Assembly: GCA_002452325.1 (NCBI GenBank)
Contig: DKFG01000079.1
Span: 1-14,652 of the forward strand
DNA: 14,652 nucleotides
Direction of reading: 5' to 3'
Origin: Geobacter sp. UBA6802
Lineage (GTDB): Bacteria > Desulfobacterota > Desulfuromonadia > Geobacterales > Pseudopelobacteraceae
In this document: in pieces, positions 12,818 to 14,652 of the stretch
How the letters are laid out: each line of letters opens with the position of its first letter
How positions within the stretch are numbered: position 1 is the stretch's first letter
The notes under the pieces: model-generated
Databases searched by the model: none
The model's input: only the letters and a program-made list of their open reading frames with translations
What the model was told of the DNA's origin: nothing
Translations under genes and position numbers: made by a program

Positions 12818-13091
12818 GGGTATATTCCTCCAGGGTAATAAACAGGTTGTTTTGTAGCTGGCAGAGAAAGGCCGGCAAGAGCTGCGCAGTAGTCAGGATA
12901 TTCATGACGGTTGCGTGCTGCTCTTTGTTAAACCGAATGGCCAGGCCGCAGTCAGCCTGAATGGCGCGTGGGGCCGGGATCAGCATGATAGGAAGCCCCT
13001 TTTGTTTCAGTAGTTCTTCTGCCTTGAGTACCCGATGGGTAGAGTTGAATACGGCCAGATACTGTCCTTCGCTTACCATCTGTTGCGTCAT
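12804..13091 (-). CDS. DUF3343 putative Se/S carrier-like protein
   Basis: A 95-residue protein. VFNSTHRVLKAEELLKQKG and LIPAPRAIQADCGLAIRF match the DUF3343 pattern, with one Cys in the conserved CG segment; a second Cys (FLCQLQN) is nearer the C-terminus. The family is described as putative selenium/sulfur carriers and often neighbours yedF, as here. The ATG at 13091 has GGAG 5 bases upstream; a TTG at 13121 and an ATG at 13079 are alternatives. The end overlaps the yedF start by 14 bases, so the two are co-translated. A TAAAAT at 13131-13126 could be a -10 for this strand but has no good -35. Confidence 0.85.
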   Translation of the reverse strand: MTQQMVSEGQYLAVFNSTHRVLKAEELLKQKGLPIMLIPAPRAIQADCGLAIRFNKEQHATVMNILTTAQLLPAFLCQLQNNLFITLEEYTHEND

Positions 13092-13114
13092 TGCTGCTCC
13101 GATGCGTGCCGGGA

Positions 13115-13143
13115 TTGACAAGCTGATTTTAACTACTTACTAT
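13115..13143 (+). promoter_or_regulatory. Sigma-70 promoter for the membrane protein-DUF721 pair
   Basis: TTGACA (13115-13120), a 17-base spacer and TACTAT (13138-13143) make a near-consensus promoter. Transcription would start near 13150, so the leader to the ATG at 13162 would be only about 12 bases, just enough for GAGGA (13152-13156). It overlaps the control region of the divergent DUF3343 gene. Confidence 0.65.
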
Positions 13144-13161
13144 GCCGCAAAGAGGATACCC

Positions 13162-13440
13162 ATGCAAGATGCATTTACCTTGGCCGGTGTGGTTGTTGCC
13201 GCCTTTCTGGTCAGTATACCCTGCGGCTACCTACGGCAGTCGTACCGGAAGTTTTCAATTCCCTGGCTGTTCCTGGCCCACCTGCCGATTCCGTTGGTCG
13301 TGCATCTGCGCACCGTGGCCGGTTTCAGCTGGAGGGTGATACCGTTTACCTTGCTGGCTGCTGTGGGGGGACAGGTCGTGGGCGGCTGGTATAAACGGAG
13401 GCAGAAGCATGGCAGGAAAGCGCCCAAAAGGCAGCCCTGA
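13162..13440 (+). CDS. Small hydrophobic membrane protein, function unknown
   Basis: A 92-residue protein with three likely membrane segments: roughly residues 5-25 (LAGVVVAAFLVSIPCGYL), 32-50 (SIPWLFLAHLPIPLVVHL) and 54-75 (FSWRVIPFTLLAAVGG). A very basic tail (KRRQKHGRKAPKRQP) is probably cytoplasmic. The ATG is supported by GAGGA five bases upstream and by a promoter close before it; the frame is open further upstream, but that part is antisense to DUF3343. It overlaps the next gene by 32 bases. I do not recognise a family; it may be an integral inner-membrane protein that goes with the DUF721 gene. Confidence 0.8.
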   Translation: MQDAFTLAGVVVAAFLVSIPCGYLRQSYRKFSIPWLFLAHLPIPLVVHLRTVAGFSWRVIPFTLLAAVGGQVVGGWYKRRQKHGRKAPKRQP

Positions 13441-13891
13441 GCGGATAGGCAGGCTGCTGAACGCTACGGTCAGTTCAGCCCTGGCCGCCCGCCTTAAGGA
13501 TCTGGTTATATGGCAGGAGTGGGAGCAGGCTGTGGGACCTGCCATCGCAGCCCGGACCCGTCCACTCAGGATATCGGGCGGGGTGCTGACGATACTGGTT
13601 GCCGGCGGTCCCTGGATGCAGCAGCTCAGTTTCATGAAGGCAGAGCTGTGTGCCAGAATAAACGGTCAACTGGGGGAGGAACGGGTTCGGGAGATCATGC
13701 TCAAGTCCGGCAGGATTCAGCAGGAGCCGGATGTTAAACCGGAACCCGGTCGATCAGCTTTACCACCGTTGAGTAGCCAACAGCAGAACTGGATCAGCAG
13801 CCAGATTGCCGAGGTTGAGGATCGGGAAATGGCGCTGGCACTGCAGCAACTGATGGTGGCCCATTACCGCAGCACCAAGACGCCGTCATGA
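13409..13891 (+). CDS. DUF721 / DciA-like protein
   Basis: A 160-residue protein. Residues 1-100 resemble the DUF721 domain: IGRLLNATVSSALAARL, then WQEWEQAVGPAIAARTRPLR, GGVLTILVAGGPWMQQLSF and ELCARINGQLGE. DUF721 includes DciA, which helps load the replicative helicase DnaB in bacteria lacking DnaC; some members are only loosely related, so the role here is inferred. The C-terminal 60 residues look disordered, then helical. GGAGG lies about 7 bases before the ATG inside the preceding gene. The stop codon overlaps the convergent PilZ gene's stop in a TCATGA palindrome. Confidence 0.85.
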   Translation: MAGKRPKGSPERIGRLLNATVSSALAARLKDLVIWQEWEQAVGPAIAARTRPLRISGGVLTILVAGGPWMQQLSFMKAELCARINGQLGEERVREIMLKSGRIQQEPDVKPEPGRSALPPLSSQQQNWISSQIAEVEDREMALALQQLMVAHYRSTKTPS

Positions 13892-14626
13892 CTCCATCTG
13901 ATCCAGCAACTCACGCTGTTTAGACAGGGCGGTGAGGCCACCGGCACGTTTTCTCATCAACGCAATCAGTCGCTCCTGATCTTCTTTCAGAATCTCAACA
14001 AACCGGTGACCGCAGGTTACCCCCTCTTGCTCTTCAGTTCGTTCGTGCCAGACCAGTTCTGCTACAGCACATACCGGCGGTTTGCTGTCCTGCAGATCGA
14101 TCACTGCCAGTGCCAGATTGCTTGGCTCGCCCGGTAAGTCAATCCGGAAGCCGCCGGCGCTCAGATTCAGCTCGGTCTCGGTCAGTTTGAGGCGTGGCGG
14201 GGTAGGCGCGTGCAGATCCTGGACTACCCGGCGCCACTCTCGCTGAAACGAGGCCAGCGAGGACTTTTGCGGAACCAGCAACAGCGGCAGTTTCAGATCG
14301 GCGCGGGGACTCTGGCGGCGCTGGTAAACCGACAGATCACCCAGGGGGCGCAGCCGCAGTTCTTCAGGAGAGACAACTTCAATCAGTTCGGCACGCAGCT
14401 GGACTCCCATGCCCAACGCCTCGGTGGTCAGCTTGAACTGCATGCCGGGACGCAGATCCCCCTGGTCGTTTGAGAAGAGCCGGTAGGCTGTTTTCAGCAG
14501 GATGTGGGCATCATTACAGAGCAGGACTCTGCCGGTGAACGAATTATAGATCGTCGTATCCCGCTCTTCCGAAATGTTGATCAGGAAGACCTTCTGTTGT
14601 CGTCCAAAATATTTATCGTAGTGCAT
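13886..14626 (-). CDS. PilZ-domain c-di-GMP receptor-like protein
   Basis: A 246-residue protein. The N-terminal 95 residues resemble a YcgR/PilZN-like beta domain (FTGRVLLCNDAHILLK, then RPGMQFKLTTEALGMG). The PilZ domain follows, with the RxxxR motif at R104-R108 and the [D/N]xSxxG motif at N154, S156 and G159. A basic, Trp-containing segment of about 30 residues (118-148) sits between the two motifs. Both motifs needed to bind c-di-GMP are intact. There is no membrane segment. Likely a c-di-GMP effector; the target is unknown. The ATG has no obvious ribosome site. The 3' end overlaps the convergent DUF721 gene by 6 bases. Confidence 0.88.
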   Translation of the reverse strand: MHYDKYFGRQQKVFLINISEERDTTIYNSFTGRVLLCNDAHILLKTAYRLFSNDQGDLRPGMQFKLTTEALGMGVQLRAELIEVVSPEELRLRPLGDLSVYQRRQSPRADLKLPLLLVPQKSSLASFQREWRRVVQDLHAPTPPRLKLTETELNLSAGGFRIDLPGEPSNLALAVIDLQDSKPPVCAVAELVWHERTEEQEGVTCGHRFVEILKEDQERLIALMRKRAGGLTALSKQRELLDQMES

Positions 14627-14652
14627 GGGACAGCATCCGGTTTATGTCTTCC
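14613..14652 (-). CDS. Possible C-terminal end of an upstream gene (partial)
   Basis: A frame open from the right window edge on the - strand encodes about 12 residues (EDINRMLSHALR) and stops with TAA inside the beginning of the PilZ gene. Such an overlap would explain why the PilZ ATG lacks its own ribosome site. Twelve codons are too few to identify a protein, and the open frame could be chance. Confidence 0.25.
   Translation of the reverse strand, partial: EDINRMLSHALR

Noticed and set aside
1..14652. A search by eye for tRNA, rRNA, CRISPR, insertion-sequence ends, phage genes or toxin-antitoxin pairs.
   Set aside because: None seen: no cloverleaf-like sequences, no regularly spaced repeats, no transposase or integrase motifs, and no long unexplained gaps.

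Overview
The window is a gene-dense stretch of bacterial chromosome with every gene in a housekeeping or regulatory context. There are no RNA genes, insertion sequences, CRISPR arrays or phage genes. Several things suggest a Geobacter-like member of the Desulfuromonadia/Geobacterales: moderately high GC (mid-50s by eye), an archaeal-type cofactor-independent phosphoglycerate mutase, the block ffh-rpsP-khpA-rimM-trmD-(SPOUT-like methylase)-rplS-rnhB, a Feo operon ending in a DtxR-FeoA fusion, and a YedF/DUF3343 selenium-linked pair. A Trichlorobacter/Geobacter lovleyi-like genome would fit, but the species is inferred, not shown.

Region 1 (1-956, + strand) is the end of a ferrous-iron uptake operon: the FeoB C-terminus, a 62-residue Cys-rich zinc-ribbon-like protein where FeoC sits in other bacteria, and a DtxR-like metal sensor fused to a FeoA domain. 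Region 2 (957-4418) holds apgM (+), a bidirectional terminator, nudC (-) and mltG (+). The mltG promoter is placed so that transcription would begin on or beside the ATG.

Region 3 (4441-7181, - strand) is a translationally coupled pair: a GspE/PilB-type ATPase with intact c-di-GMP-binding MshEN motifs, and an HDOD protein. No other secretion or pilus gene lies nearby. Region 4 (7203-12205, - strand) is the ribosome-biogenesis and protein-targeting operon, read from a strong promoter upstream of ffh through rpsP, khpA, rimM, trmD, an RNA methylase-like gene and rplS to a terminator. rnhB and then the ATPase/HDOD pair follow that terminator, so they depend on read-through or on promoters of their own.

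Region 5 (12227-13121, - strand) is DUF3343 plus yedF, probable selenium/sulfur-carrier functions. Region 6 (13115-13891, + strand) is a strong promoter driving a small membrane protein that overlaps a DUF721/DciA-like gene. Region 7 (13886-14652, - strand) is a PilZ-domain protein, possibly preceded by the end of another gene at the edge. The last + and - genes converge in a shared TCATGA palindrome in which each strand encodes Ser-stop.

The least ordinary items are the Feo-operon small protein and degenerate regulator, the duplicated MshEN repeats in the solitary ATPase and its coupling to HDOD, and the start-site architecture at mltG and rnhB. No gap exceeds 150 bases, so there is no unexplained non-coding block. 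I saw no convincing wholly new multi-gene system.
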